Part shown: in pieces, positions 43,989-53,333 of the stretch
How the letters are laid out: every line of letters starts with the position of its first letter
How positions within the stretch are numbered: the stretch's first letter is position 1
Origin: Bradyrhizobium neotropicale
GTDB taxonomy: Bacteria; Pseudomonadota; Alphaproteobacteria; Rhizobiales; Xanthobacteraceae
Direction of reading: 5' to 3'
DNA: 64,000 bases
Assembly (NCBI RefSeq): GCF_001641695.1
Contig: NZ_LSEF01000090.1
Span: 127,875 to 191,874, forward strand
Made by a program: the position numbers and the translations under genes
Notes under the pieces: model-generated
The model's database searches: none
Seen by the model: only the letters and a program-made list of their open reading frames with translations
Told to the model about the DNA's origin: nothing

Positions 43989-46900
43989 TTACCGCAGCCG
44001 GTCGAGCAACGCCTTTGCTTGCTTTAGATCCCGCGTTTCGAAGCCCTCGGTGAACCAGCCGTAGATGGGTGCCAGCAGGTCGAGCGCTTCCTCGCGCCTG
44101 CCCTGATCAAACCACAAGGCGGCAAGGTCCATCGCAACTCGAAGTTCGAGAGCCTTGGCTTGTTGGCTCCTCGCAGTCGTCAATGCGTGATCGAACAGTG
44201 ATTGCGCCTCGGTGCTGGCTTCCGGTTCCGCGCGGACGAGCAACACTCGGGCTTTCAGTCGATACAGTTCGGCCTCGAATATCCGTTCGCTATTGCGGCT
44301 GGTTGTGGCGAGGCCCTGCTCAATCAGCTCCAGCGTCGCCTCGCCTTGATGGCTCGACAACAGGGCCGGACTCAGGAGCACGTACAGCGCCGTGATGCCG
44401 AGCTGATAGCCCGCGCTGCGATATTCGTTCATTGCAGTCTGGATTTCCGCGAGCGCAGCGGACGAAGGATCAAGGAAGGTGGCGCTTATCCCTCGAACGG
44501 CGCGCGCCAATCCTCGCCACTGCCGAAATCCGTGCTCTTCCGACAGGGTGAGGCAACGCTCGGCATAGCGGCGTGCAATCAGGAATTCGCCTCGAAGAGC
44601 GTAGAGAATGGACGCATAATAGCATCCATAGGCCTGCGAATGCGGATGACCAATGGCGTCGGCGCGCTGAATGGCGGCATTTAGACGTGCGAGCGCCGTA
44701 TCGGTGCGGCCCAGCAGCCAGAGTGTCCATGACATCAGGGCAAGGTCGGCCACGCCCGCATCCTGGCCGGCGGCACGCGCCGCCAATCTGTCCTGCTCAC
44801 TGCTCGCCTCGAACGCTTCGTAGGCCCGTTCGATCACTTCGTGGGCGCCTGTGAGATGTCCCATGAAAAGGCGAATCATCCCTTGCCCACGCATCGCATT
44901 GAGCAATGTCGGTCGATCGTTCCGTGTCTCCGCGAGATCGAGCAGCGCCGCGATCATTTCCTCGGCAACCGGCAACTCACCACGAATGACACTCGCGGTG
45001 GTCAACCAAAACATGATTTGCAGGTGCTCGGGCGGATCTTCGAGACGCTGGCAGAGCTCGCGCGCACGAGCGAAGGTCGCTACCGCATGGGGCGCGGCCG
45101 GCCCCTGGGTAGCGATCAGGCAGGGTCCCAACGCGAATTGGAAATCGAGCTCCAGCCTGTCCTTCGGTACGCCGTCGGCCAAATGAGCGGAGACCTCGAT
45201 GCCTTTCCGCAAGTGTGCGATGGCTTCGAGGTTGGCGGAGCGCGTGGCCGCCTTCTTGCCCGCCTGGAGCCAATATTTCCCGGCCTTTTCGAACAGTCCG
45301 GCTTCCGTAAGGTGGAGCGCGAGAGTCTCGGGTTGAGCCTCCACGATTTCCGGGAACCGTTGCTCGAAGACGTCTGCGATGGTGGCATGCAGCGCCGCGC
45401 GTCGACTCTTCAGCAGTCCGGATTCGGCAGCGTCCCGCACGAGCACATGCTTGAAGGTATAGACTGCCCGGGGAATCTCGCCCCGGCAGAATATCAACTC
45501 CGCCCGGACCAACTGGGCAAGCGCCTCCTCAAGCGTCTGCCTTGGCAACTCGGCAACGGCGCTCAGCAGTTCGTAGGAGAATTCGCGTCCTACGACGGCG
45601 CCGATCTGAGCCACGTACTTCACCGGGGCCAGCCGGTCGAGTCTGGCCATCAGCGATGCGCTCAATGTCGTCGGAATCGCCATCGAGGGTAGCGGATGGC
45701 TGAGCGTGTAATGGTCGTCCCTCTCCTGCAACAGTCCGGTTTCGAGCACGGCCTTGGTCAGTTCCTCGACGAACAGGGGCACGCCATCGGTACGGGCGAG
45801 GATTTGGTCCATGACCTCCTCCGGGAGTGTCTTGCCCGCGGTGACGCGCTCGACCAGTGCCGCCCCGTTGCGCCGGCTCAGTCGTGTGAGCGAAATCGTC
45901 GTCACATGTGCATGACCAGGCCACGGCGGCGTGAACTCCGGTCTCGCCGTGACGAGCAGCAGCACTCGAAGCCGCGGCAGCTTTTCCAGCGCAACCGTGA
46001 GCAGCTCCAGCGAAGTCGGGTCCGCCCAATGGGCATCTTCAAAGATGATGAACACTGGCTGTCGCGCCGACAATGCCTCGAGCTGAGCCAAGAACGCCGC
46101 CAGCGTCACCTCCTTGCGCTTCTGCGGACTCAGCTCAGGCAGGCGGTAGCGGTCGCTGACCGGCACCGACAGAAGGTTGGCCAGAGCCGGCACCACAAGG
46201 TCTGGGTCAGCACCGGACCGCAAGAGCAGGGTTTCCAGCTTGGCAAACTTCTCAGACGGCGTCTCGCCTCGCTCGAACCGGGCAGCACGTTCGAGGTTGG
46301 CGATGAATGGAAACAGCGCACTGTTGGTATGGTGCGCCGAACAGAAATGACGCACCGTAATGTGTGGTTCGGCTCGAAGCCGCTCTTGAAGCGCCAGCGC
46401 GATGTGCGACTTACCGATGCCTGGCTCTCCAGTTAGAACCACAACGCAGCCTTCGCCTGACGCGGCATGCCGCCAGCGCCGCGACAGCAGCTCGACCTCC
46501 TCGTCACGCCCGATGAGCGGTGTCAATCGAGTCTTGTGCTGCGCCTCGAAGCGGCTTTCCACTCCGCTTATCCCGAGCACCTGCCAGGCAGGTATCGGCA
46601 CAGCCCAACCTTTGAGAGTGACAGAACCGAGATCACGGTACTCGAAATACCCATCGGTGAGCTGGTGCGTACTCTCGGAGATCAGCACCATACCGGGCTC
46701 GGCGAACTGCTGCAGGCGAGCAGCCAGATTCGGCGTTTCACCAATCACCGCCTGCTCCTTGGCAGCGCCTTCACCGGTCAGATCGCCCACGACGACCATT
46801 CCGGTGGCGATGCCAACGCGGACCTGTAGTTTCGTACCGATATCTGTCTGGAGACTGGCCACGGCATCGACCAGCGACAGCCCCGCGCGTGTCGCCTGCT

Positions 46901-47348
46901 CGGCATCGTCCTCGTGGGCCTGGGGATAGCCGAAATAAGCAAGCACGCCATCCCCCATGTACCGCGCGATGACGCCCTCATTCCGGGCGATAACATCCGC
47001 GATGCAGTCGTGATAGGCGCCGATTACCGAGCGCAAGTCCTCCGGATCCAGTCGGGCCGAAAGTGCCGACGAGTCCACGAGATCGCAAAACATGACCGTG
47101 AGTTGGCGCCGCTCGGCGCTGTCCCGCGGCGCTGGTTTGGCGGCCGTTCGGGCTGATACAACAGCTTCACTGTTGAGTTCTGCAATCGCGCGCAGAATTT
47201 TGCGCCGGTGCCCAAGTAGGACGCCGAGGTCCTTGAGGTCCTGCTCCGTGAGATCGCTGACGACCGAGAGATCGATGGCGTTCTCGGCGAAACGCTGGGC
47301 GTACTCTCCCAAACCAATCGATGATAGCCACTCCGCAATACCTGCCAT
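43989..47348 (-). CDS. SAM-domain class III adenylate/guanylate cyclase with AAA ATPase and TPR region
   Basis: A 1119-residue regulator. Order: a SAM protein-interaction domain (1-62, WLSSIGLGEYAQRFAENAID); a class III cyclase domain (about 82-260) with metal-binding Asp89 in MFCDLVDSS and Asp133 in YMGDGVLAYFGYP; a P-loop ATPase of the MalT/STAND kind with Walker A GEPGIGKS at 307-314 and a VFIIFEDAHWADPTS Walker B; then TPR-like helical repeats to the C-terminus. It is likely a cytoplasmic sensor that makes cAMP or acts as a scaffold. The start at 47348 opens the SAM domain; 197 earlier open codons were discarded. Confidence 0.9.
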   Translation of the reverse strand: MAGIAEWLSSIGLGEYAQRFAENAIDLSVVSDLTEQDLKDLGVLLGHRRKILRAIAELNSEAVVSARTAAKPAPRDSAERRQLTVMFCDLVDSSALSARLDPEDLRSVIGAYHDCIADVIARNEGVIARYMGDGVLAYFGYPQAHEDDAEQATRAGLSLVDAVASLQTDIGTKLQVRVGIATGMVVVGDLTGEGAAKEQAVIGETPNLAARLQQFAEPGMVLISESTHQLTDGYFEYRDLGSVTLKGWAVPIPAWQVLGISGVESRFEAQHKTRLTPLIGRDEEVELLSRRWRHAASGEGCVVVLTGEPGIGKSHIALALQERLRAEPHITVRHFCSAHHTNSALFPFIANLERAARFERGETPSEKFAKLETLLLRSGADPDLVVPALANLLSVPVSDRYRLPELSPQKRKEVTLAAFLAQLEALSARQPVFIIFEDAHWADPTSLELLTVALEKLPRLRVLLLVTARPEFTPPWPGHAHVTTISLTRLSRRNGAALVERVTAGKTLPEEVMDQILARTDGVPLFVEELTKAVLETGLLQERDDHYTLSHPLPSMAIPTTLSASLMARLDRLAPVKYVAQIGAVVGREFSYELLSAVAELPRQTLEEALAQLVRAELIFCRGEIPRAVYTFKHVLVRDAAESGLLKSRRAALHATIADVFEQRFPEIVEAQPETLALHLTEAGLFEKAGKYWLQAGKKAATRSANLEAIAHLRKGIEVSAHLADGVPKDRLELDFQFALGPCLIATQGPAAPHAVATFARARELCQRLEDPPEHLQIMFWLTTASVIRGELPVAEEMIAALLDLAETRNDRPTLLNAMRGQGMIRLFMGHLTGAHEVIERAYEAFEASSEQDRLAARAAGQDAGVADLALMSWTLWLLGRTDTALARLNAAIQRADAIGHPHSQAYGCYYASILYALRGEFLIARRYAERCLTLSEEHGFRQWRGLARAVRGISATFLDPSSAALAEIQTAMNEYRSAGYQLGITALYVLLSPALLSSHQGEATLELIEQGLATTSRNSERIFEAELYRLKARVLLVRAEPEASTEAQSLFDHALTTARSQQAKALELRVAMDLAALWFDQGRREEALDLLAPIYGWFTEGFETRDLKQAKALLDRLR

Positions 47349-47512
47349 GGCATACCTATGGGCTATACGATGAGAATAGCACATTGGAGAGGCATGCGAA
47401 GGCACATCTGTCGATGGAGGAGCCGACGCCGGACCTTGTCGCAATTTAACACAGTGGGCCAGCCGAGAAGTGGACGCGGCAGAGCGATTTCTGTCAGGGG
47501 AGGATAACGGCC

Positions 47513-48742
47513 CTACTCGATCACGCCGCCGCGCTTGATCAGCTCCTTGCCGACCGCGGCGAGGTGCACCTGGTCGGGGCCGTCGCCGATGCGGATGAAG
47601 CGGGCGTAGACGTACGCGCGGGCGAGGAAGGTGTCCTGCGAGACGCCGGCGGCGCCGTGGATCTGGATGGCGCGGTCGATCACCCGCGCCGCCATGCTGG
47701 GCACCACGATCTTGGCCGCAGCGATCAGGTCGCGCGCGGCCTTGTTGCCCTCGCGGTCCATCTTGTCGGCGGCCTGTAGCGTGAGCAGCCGCGCCTGCGC
47801 GATTTCGCAGAAGGAGTGGGCGATGTCCTCGCGTACCGAGCCCTGTTCGGCCAGCGGCTTGCCGAAGGCGACGCGCGAGACCGCGCGCTGGCACATCAAT
47901 TCCAGTGCGCGCTGGGCGCAGCCGATCAGCCGCATGCAATGGTGGATGCGCCCGGGCCCGAGCCGGCCCTGCGCGATCTCGAAGCCGCGCCCCTCGCCGA
48001 GCAGGATGTTCTCGGCCGGCACGCGGACATTCTCATAGACGATCTCGGGATGGCCGACCGGTGCGTCGTCATAGCCGTATGTCAGCATGTCGCGCACGAT
48101 GCGTACCCCTGGCGTGGCCTTCGGCACCAGGATCATGGATTGCTGGCGGTGGCGGTCGGGATGATCGGGCGCGGTCTTGCCCATCACGATCAGGATCTCG
48201 CAATCCTCGTTCATCGCGCCGGAGGTGAACCACTTGCGGCCATTGATGACGTAGTCGTCGCCGTCGCGCCGGATTTCGCATTGGATGTTGGTGGCATCGC
48301 TGGAGGCGACCTGCGGCTCGGTCATCGAGAAGCCGGAGCGGATGCGTCCCTCCAGCAGCGGCTTCAGCCAGCGCTCCTGCTGCGCTTGCGTACCGTAATG
48401 GCTAAGCACCTCCATGTTGCCGACATCGGGCGCCGAGCAGTTGAAGACCTCGGGCGCCCAGAGGATGCGGCCCATGATCTCCTTCACCGGCGCATATTCG
48501 AGATTGGTGAGCCTTGAATTGGTAAGGTCTGGGCCGCGCTCGCCCGACAGGAACAGATTCCAGAGCCCCTGCTCGCGCGCCAGCCGCTTCAGGTCCTGCA
48601 GGATCTGCGGAGTCCGGTAGCGCGCGGGCTCCGGCTTGACCTGCTCGTAATAGAGCTCCTCGACCGGCTCGACATGCTGCCGCATGAACTGGCGGACGCG
48701 CTCCTGGAGCTCCAGCGAACGTTCGGAGTGTTGAAAGTCCAT
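47513..48742 (-). CDS. Acyl-CoA dehydrogenase family protein
   Basis: 409 residues of the FAD acyl-CoA dehydrogenase fold, closest to the ACAD10/11-like group. Recognisable blocks are the FSMTEPQVASSDATNI FAD-binding segment, INGRKWFTSGAMNEDCEI, LGEGRGFEIAQGRLGPGRIH and IQIHGAAGVSQDTFLAR near the C-terminus. It oxidises an acyl-CoA of unknown chain. It starts 27 bases after the stop of an ABC binding-protein gene, so the pair may handle uptake and oxidation of one substrate. Confidence 0.92.
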   Translation of the reverse strand: MDFQHSERSLELQERVRQFMRQHVEPVEELYYEQVKPEPARYRTPQILQDLKRLAREQGLWNLFLSGERGPDLTNSRLTNLEYAPVKEIMGRILWAPEVFNCSAPDVGNMEVLSHYGTQAQQERWLKPLLEGRIRSGFSMTEPQVASSDATNIQCEIRRDGDDYVINGRKWFTSGAMNEDCEILIVMGKTAPDHPDRHRQQSMILVPKATPGVRIVRDMLTYGYDDAPVGHPEIVYENVRVPAENILLGEGRGFEIAQGRLGPGRIHHCMRLIGCAQRALELMCQRAVSRVAFGKPLAEQGSVREDIAHSFCEIAQARLLTLQAADKMDREGNKAARDLIAAAKIVVPSMAARVIDRAIQIHGAAGVSQDTFLARAYVYARFIRIGDGPDQVHLAAVGKELIKRGGVIE

Positions 48743-48769
48743 GCGTCCTCCCGTTCGCTTGTCGGCGCG

Positions 48770-49981
48770 TCAGGTACCGCGCAACAGTTCGCTCGCCACG
48801 ATCCAGTCGGTACCGTCGAACTGGAGCATATAGCCGTCCTTGATCGGGCGGAAATCCTGCGGCGTGGTATTGAGCGTGATGCCCGGCATCAGAAGCGACA
48901 GCGGCACCTTCTTCAGGTTCGCCGCCTGCGCCATGATGTTCTCGCGCGTCAGATTGTCCTTGCACTGCTTGAGCACGACCACCAGCGCCTCGGCGACGGT
49001 GTAGCCGTAGAGGCCGGCGACGTTGTTGACGTCGGCACTGGGCAGGCGCCGCTTCATGAATTCGATATAGGCCGACATCGCCGGGTCGTCCTTCGGCTCG
49101 GCCACGAACGGCTTCAGCGAGCCGAGCGAGAGCACGCCCTTGCCGGCATCCAGCCCCGCCGGCACCATGACCGTCGCCTTGTTGGCGCAGCCGCTGGCGA
49201 GGAAGCGCTGCGGCTGCCAGCCGACCTCATGGGCCTTTCGGATCGCCTGCGCGCAGGCGCGCGGCGTCACCGAATAGATCATGAAAACGTCCGCCTTGGT
49301 GTTGGCGAGCGTCAGCACCTGGGAGTCGACGGTCGGACCGGTCACCTCGAAGCTCGAGGCCATCGCAATCGCCTTGTCGGCATCCGCACCGAGCGCCTCC
49401 TTGACGCCACGCAGATATTCCTTGCCGGCGTCGTCGTTCTGATAGAGCACCGCGAACCGCGCATTCGGGTTCTTGGCGCGGGCATAGGCGACGTCGATCG
49501 CGGCCTCGCTGGTGTAGTTCGGCGCCCACGGCAGCGCCATCGACCACGGCATGTTGGCTGGATCGTTCCATTTCGAGGCCGAGCTGATCAGGAAGAGCTG
49601 CGGCACCTTGTTGCTGTTGAGATATTTCGCGATCGCCGAACTTGGCGCCGTGCCCATGGTCGCGAAGATGAAGGCGACGCCGTCGCCCTCGACCAGCCGC
49701 CGTGCTGCTTCCATGGTCTTGGGCGGCGAGAACGCATCGTCGAGCGAGAGCAGGTTGAGCTTGCGGCCGTTGACGCCGCCCTTCTCGTTGACCTCGTCGA
49801 AATAGGCCGCGATGACCTTGCCGGTGATGCTGAGCGGCGACGCCGGCCCGCTATAGGGCATGGTGTTGCCGATCTTGATCTCGGTGTCGCTGACCCCGGG
49901 ACCATAGGATTTTTGCGCGGAAACGGGCGTGGACAAACTGACGGCAGCAAGCGCTGCGGCCACGGCCAAAGCGGCTTTCAT
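48770..49981 (-). CDS. ABC transporter substrate-binding protein, branched-chain amino acid type
   Basis: 403 residues. A signal peptide (MKAALAVAAALAAVSLSTPV, cleavage near SAQ) precedes a periplasmic-binding fold (SDTEIKIGNTMPYSGPASP, then GGVNGRKLNLLSLDDAFSPP). This LivJ/Amt-like family also binds aromatic acids, amides and urea. No permease or ATPase genes are in the window, so it is an orphan binding protein or depends on a distant transporter. It is in an operon with the acyl-CoA dehydrogenase. Confidence 0.9.
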   Translation of the reverse strand: MKAALAVAAALAAVSLSTPVSAQKSYGPGVSDTEIKIGNTMPYSGPASPLSITGKVIAAYFDEVNEKGGVNGRKLNLLSLDDAFSPPKTMEAARRLVEGDGVAFIFATMGTAPSSAIAKYLNSNKVPQLFLISSASKWNDPANMPWSMALPWAPNYTSEAAIDVAYARAKNPNARFAVLYQNDDAGKEYLRGVKEALGADADKAIAMASSFEVTGPTVDSQVLTLANTKADVFMIYSVTPRACAQAIRKAHEVGWQPQRFLASGCANKATVMVPAGLDAGKGVLSLGSLKPFVAEPKDDPAMSAYIEFMKRRLPSADVNNVAGLYGYTVAEALVVVLKQCKDNLTRENIMAQAANLKKVPLSLLMPGITLNTTPQDFRPIKDGYMLQFDGTDWIVASELLRGT

Positions 49982-50098
49982 GGTTTCTCCCCAGTGGTCT
50001 ATCGCTCGCGCGACGCAGCGAATGCGCGGCGTGCTGCCTTTTGTCAGCGCGTCAGCTCACCGGAGTTCCACAAAACGGTCTTGCGTCGAGTTGCTGGT

Positions 50099-50323
50099 CT
50101 ACCCGACACCTCGCTTCGAGCCGGCATAGGAGCGCCGCAGCAAGGCAAACAGGCTGCCGCCCGTCGCGGCGCCGAGCAGGTAGACCACCAGGGTCTGGAC
50201 CGCGAGCGGCAGGCTGAGGTTCAGCCGAAAGAAGGAGATCGTCACCGTCTCGAAATTCTGCGCGGCGAAGAGCACCGTCGCCGCAGCGAACAGCACGATG
50301 ACGGCGAGATGAAACCAGCGCAT
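50099..50323 (-). CDS. LapA-like (DUF1049) small membrane protein
   Basis: 74 residues with two membrane helices (HLAVIVLFAAATVLFAAQ and LAVQTLVVYLLGAATGGSLF) joined by NFETVTISFFRLNLSLP, the LapA/DUF1049 pattern. The E. coli relative, LapA, works with LapB in control of LPS synthesis. It follows hdeD after 19 bases on the minus strand and is probably co-transcribed with it. Confidence 0.75.
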   Translation of the reverse strand: MRWFHLAVIVLFAAATVLFAAQNFETVTISFFRLNLSLPLAVQTLVVYLLGAATGGSLFALLRRSYAGSKRGVG

Positions 50324-50342
50324 GACGATGCCCCTCCGGGGC

Positions 50343-50918
50343 CTAATGGCGGTGCCGCAGACTGAAGCCCAGGCTGACCCAGCCGGCGCCCGCCATGATC
50401 AGGTCGATGCCGAGGAACAGGCCGAGGATGTAGACGCTGTTCACCGGCCAGCGCGCCAGGATCAGTAACCCGAGCAGCAGCGTGATGACGGCCGACAGCG
50501 CCACCCAGACCCAGGGGCTTTCGCGCTTCATGCTGAAGGCGAGAAACAGCCTGATGGCGCCCGAGGCGATCAGCGACGCGCCCAGGAAGAGCGTCAGCAG
50601 CACCGCGGCGAACAGCGGATTCTCGAAGGTCAGGAAGCCCGCGATGACATAGAGCACGCCGAGCAGGGCCCAGATCAAAAACTTGCCCCAGCTCTTCATC
50701 TGAAACGCGCCGATCACCTCGGTCACGCCGGCGACGATCATCATCACGCCGACGATGAGCACACTCGCCACCGTCGCCATCACCACGCTGCCGAGCGCGA
50801 TGAAGCCGGCGATGAGATAGACGACGCCGAGGGCGACGATCCATCCCCATTTGCCGTGCAGCGCGGCAATGCCGGTGCCCAAGCCCAGATTCTGAGGCGT
50901 ATCCGAAGCAGTTGTCAT
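50343..50918 (-). CDS. HdeD family membrane protein (DUF308)
   Basis: 191 residues with six hydrophobic helices arranged as pairs (such as GWIVALGVVYLIAGFIALGS and FLIWALLGVLYVIAGFLTF). HdeD protects E. coli from acid at high density; here only an envelope-stress link is inferred. The ATG at 50918 has GGAGTG upstream; an open extension of 17 codons was discarded. A FixK/FNR-like box lies about 100 bases before it. Confidence 0.85.
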   Translation of the reverse strand: MTTASDTPQNLGLGTGIAALHGKWGWIVALGVVYLIAGFIALGSVVMATVASVLIVGVMMIVAGVTEVIGAFQMKSWGKFLIWALLGVLYVIAGFLTFENPLFAAVLLTLFLGASLIASGAIRLFLAFSMKRESPWVWVALSAVITLLLGLLILARWPVNSVYILGLFLGIDLIMAGAGWVSLGFSLRHRH

Positions 50919-51019
50919 GACGGCCACTCCCGCACATGCGAAGCCCGGAGGCAGGCGCCAGGATAGCACGGGCCACGCCGGGACAATAGCCAGCAGAACA
51001 GCCCTCGGCCGCGCCGACC

Positions 51020-51033
51020 TTGACGCAAATCAA
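51020..51033. promoter_or_regulatory. FixK2-type box upstream of hdeD
   Basis: TTGACGCAAATCAA fits TTG(A/C)-N6-(T/G)CAA, the FixK2 consensus in Bradyrhizobium, and is one base off the stricter FNR palindrome. It lies in the 129-base gap between the Rieske/FAD reductase stop and hdeD. Confidence 0.55.
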
Positions 51034-51047
51034 GACTAAATGGCGCA

Positions 51048-52571
51048 CTACGTACGCGCCCGCTCCATCTCGAGCTCGGCCTTCAGACTGTCGAGATCGC
51101 GATAAATTGAAGCGACCGCCAGCACGCGGCCGCCCTTGCGGTACTTCAACAGGCAGTCCTTTCCGGCGATGCTGCCATCGACCAGGATGTCGTCAAAGCT
51201 TTCGGCGTGACCGACATAGTTGATCGGCACATCATAGTGCTGGGACCAGAAGAACGGCACGGCGTCGAACCGCTCGCGCCGGCCCAGCATGTTGCGCGCC
51301 GCAGTCTGGCCCTGGCGCTCGGCGACGACCCAATGCTCGACGCGGATGCTCTGGCCCGAATGTGGATCAGGCCAGCGCGCGATGTCACCGGCGGCGAAGA
51401 TGCCGGACGCGCTGGTTTCGAGATAGGCGTCCACCGTCAGGCCACGATCGATCGCAAGGCCCGCCTGCTCGGCAAGGCCGAGGCGAGGCCTCACGCCAAC
51501 ACCGGTCACGACGAGGTCCGCCTCGATGACGCCGCCGCTCTTCAGCGTCGCACGCGCGCCGTCCAATCGCACCACCGTATCCTTGAGGTGGAAATTGACG
51601 CCGTTCTCCTCATGCAGCGCACGGACGAAATCGCCCATCTCGGGTCCGAGAATGCGTTCCATCGGCCGCTCCTCCGGCGCGACCACATGGACCTCGAGCT
51701 TGCGCGCCAGCAAGGAGGCGGCGACCTCGAGGCCGATGAAGCTGGCGCCGATCACCAGCGCGCGTCTGGCGCCGCCGGCGGCCTTGATGATGGCGCGGCT
51801 GTCGGCAACGGAACGCAACGTGTGGATGTGCGGCTGGTCGGCGCCCGGGATCTGCAAGGTCACGGGCTCGGCGCCGGTTGCCAGCAGGAGCCGGTCGAAC
51901 GGGAGCTTGTCGCCATTGCCCAGCGTTACGCTGTGCGCCTTCGGATCGATCGCGGCAACGGCGGTGTTGAGGCGGAGGTCGATCCAGGCATCCCGGTAGT
52001 AGTCCTCAGGCCGAAGCGGCAGCCAGTCCTCCGGTGCATTGCCGGCGAGATAGTCCTTGGACAGGTTCGGCCGGTCGACCGGCGTCGCGCCATCATGGCT
52101 GAGCATGGTGATGGCGCCGGCAAATCCCTCGCGCCGGAGCATCTCGGCCGCGGCAAATCCGGCAGCACCGCCACCGACGATGACGAACCTGTCTGGCGTC
52201 GGCGCCGCCAGATGCGGGGCGGCAGGCGTCGGCACCGCGCGCTTGCGGTGCACCACGATCCTCTCTTGCTTGCGCTCGACCTCCCAAACGGCCAGCGCAT
52301 TGAGCGCCGGCGCGCGAACCGCCTCGCCGGTCCGCAAGGAGAAGCAGGCATGATGCCAGGGACAACGGATGGTGTCGTCAACCACCAGCCCGTCTGCGAG
52401 CGGACCATGATAGTGACTGCAACTGGGCTCAATCGCGACCACCTCCGCGCCGAGGTGCACCAGCAACACATCTTCGTCGCCGACATGGCCGAGCAACTTG
52501 CCGTCCTTGAAGTCGGTCGGCAAGACGCCTCGCGTCAGATCGGGCCCGCTCGGTTTTTTCTCCTCGGTCAT
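51048..52571 (-). CDS. Rieske [2Fe-2S] and FAD-dependent oxidoreductase (AIF-like)
   Basis: 507 residues. The N-terminal Rieske domain (about 15-105) has the cluster pairs CSHYHG and CPWHHACF. It is joined to a pyridine-nucleotide-disulphide reductase domain with FVIVGGGAAGFAAAEMLRRE (FAD), ALVIGASFIGLEVAASL (NAD) and GIFAAGDIARWPD. The same domain order occurs in AIFM3-type proteins and in ferredoxin reductases of dioxygenases; no dioxygenase gene is adjacent. AAGGAG precedes the ATG. It follows folE by 30 bases. Confidence 0.88.
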   Translation of the reverse strand: MTEEKKPSGPDLTRGVLPTDFKDGKLLGHVGDEDVLLVHLGAEVVAIEPSCSHYHGPLADGLVVDDTIRCPWHHACFSLRTGEAVRAPALNALAVWEVERKQERIVVHRKRAVPTPAAPHLAAPTPDRFVIVGGGAAGFAAAEMLRREGFAGAITMLSHDGATPVDRPNLSKDYLAGNAPEDWLPLRPEDYYRDAWIDLRLNTAVAAIDPKAHSVTLGNGDKLPFDRLLLATGAEPVTLQIPGADQPHIHTLRSVADSRAIIKAAGGARRALVIGASFIGLEVAASLLARKLEVHVVAPEERPMERILGPEMGDFVRALHEENGVNFHLKDTVVRLDGARATLKSGGVIEADLVVTGVGVRPRLGLAEQAGLAIDRGLTVDAYLETSASGIFAAGDIARWPDPHSGQSIRVEHWVVAERQGQTAARNMLGRRERFDAVPFFWSQHYDVPINYVGHAESFDDILVDGSIAGKDCLLKYRKGGRVLAVASIYRDLDSLKAELEMERART

Positions 52572-52601
52572 GGCGTCGTCTCCTTGCTATCGCCACGCGG
52601 A

Positions 52602-53228
52602 TCACGCGTCCGAATTGGCCAGTCCCAGCAATTCCTGGCGTGTCAGCGCATTGTCGCGGAACACACCCAGCATGCGGCTGGTGACGAGATCGGTCCCGGG
52701 CTTGTGCGCACCACGGGTGGTCATGCAGTGATGCGTCGCCTTGATGATGACGCCGACGCCTTCTGGCTTCAGCACATCGTTGATCGTATTGGCGATCTGC
52801 GCCGTCATCTTCTCCTGGATCTGGAGGCGCTTGGCATAAATATCCACCACCCGCGCGAGCTTGGAGATTCCGACCACGCGCCCTTGCGGGATATAGGCGA
52901 CCCAGGCGCGGCCTACGATCGGCGCCATGTGGTGCTCGCAATGGCTCTCGAAGCGAACGCCGCGCAGGACGATCATCTCGTCATAGCCTTCGATCTCCTC
53001 GAAGGTCTTTTGCAGGATGTCCGTCGGATCCAGCGCATAGCCGGAATAATACTCCTCGAAGGCGCGAGCGACCCGATCGGGCGTTTCGCGCAGACCGTCG
53101 CGCGCGGGATCATCACCTGCCCAGCGGATCATGGTCTGAACCGCTTGCTCGACCTCCGCCCGGCTCGGCCGTTCGCTTGGCATCTGCGCCACCGCGACAC
53201 GCTCCAACCTGCGCGCTTGTGAACCCAT
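52602..53228 (-). CDS. folE: GTP cyclohydrolase I FolE
   Basis: 208 residues. It opens GTP to dihydroneopterin triphosphate, the first step toward folate or tetrahydropterins. Zinc ligands Cys97 and His100 (SHCEHH) and Cys168 (THHCMTTRG) are present, with the GRVVGISKLAR block. The ATG at 53228 has GGAGG at correct spacing. An EcfG-like promoter lies 50 bases upstream. Since folate synthesis needs one housekeeping copy, this may be a stress-induced second copy; a Rieske/FAD reductase follows it. Confidence 0.93.
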   Translation of the reverse strand: MGSQARRLERVAVAQMPSERPSRAEVEQAVQTMIRWAGDDPARDGLRETPDRVARAFEEYYSGYALDPTDILQKTFEEIEGYDEMIVLRGVRFESHCEHHMAPIVGRAWVAYIPQGRVVGISKLARVVDIYAKRLQIQEKMTAQIANTINDVLKPEGVGVIIKATHHCMTTRGAHKPGTDLVTSRMLGVFRDNALTRQELLGLANSDA

Positions 53229-53277
53229 AAATAGCCTCCGTCTGACGAGCCGCAGACATCTGCGGTCCTTCAGCTTG

Positions 53278-53302
53278 GACGGCTGCAATCGGAAAAGGTT
53301 CC
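53278..53302 (-). promoter_or_regulatory. EcfG-like promoter of folE
   Basis: On the minus strand: GGAAC, exactly 16 bases, CGTC. One base differs from the GGAAC-N16/17-CGTT consensus. It lies 50 bases before the folE ATG. Confidence 0.6.
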
Positions 53303-53333
53303 CGGGATGGCGAAAAATCGGAAGGCCGGCTGA

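Noticed and set aside
47349..47939. Upstream extension of the cyclase frame
   Set aside because: 197 Arg-rich codons running through the intergenic gap and into the acyl-CoA dehydrogenase gene; the SAM domain begins at the chosen start.
48674..50365. A 563-codon open frame opposite the binding-protein gene
   Set aside because: Mirror frame spanning several real genes and gaps.
51207..53222. A 671-codon open frame opposite the Rieske/FAD reductase and folE
   Set aside because: Mirror frame without recognisable domains; both genes on the minus strand have intact catalytic motifs.
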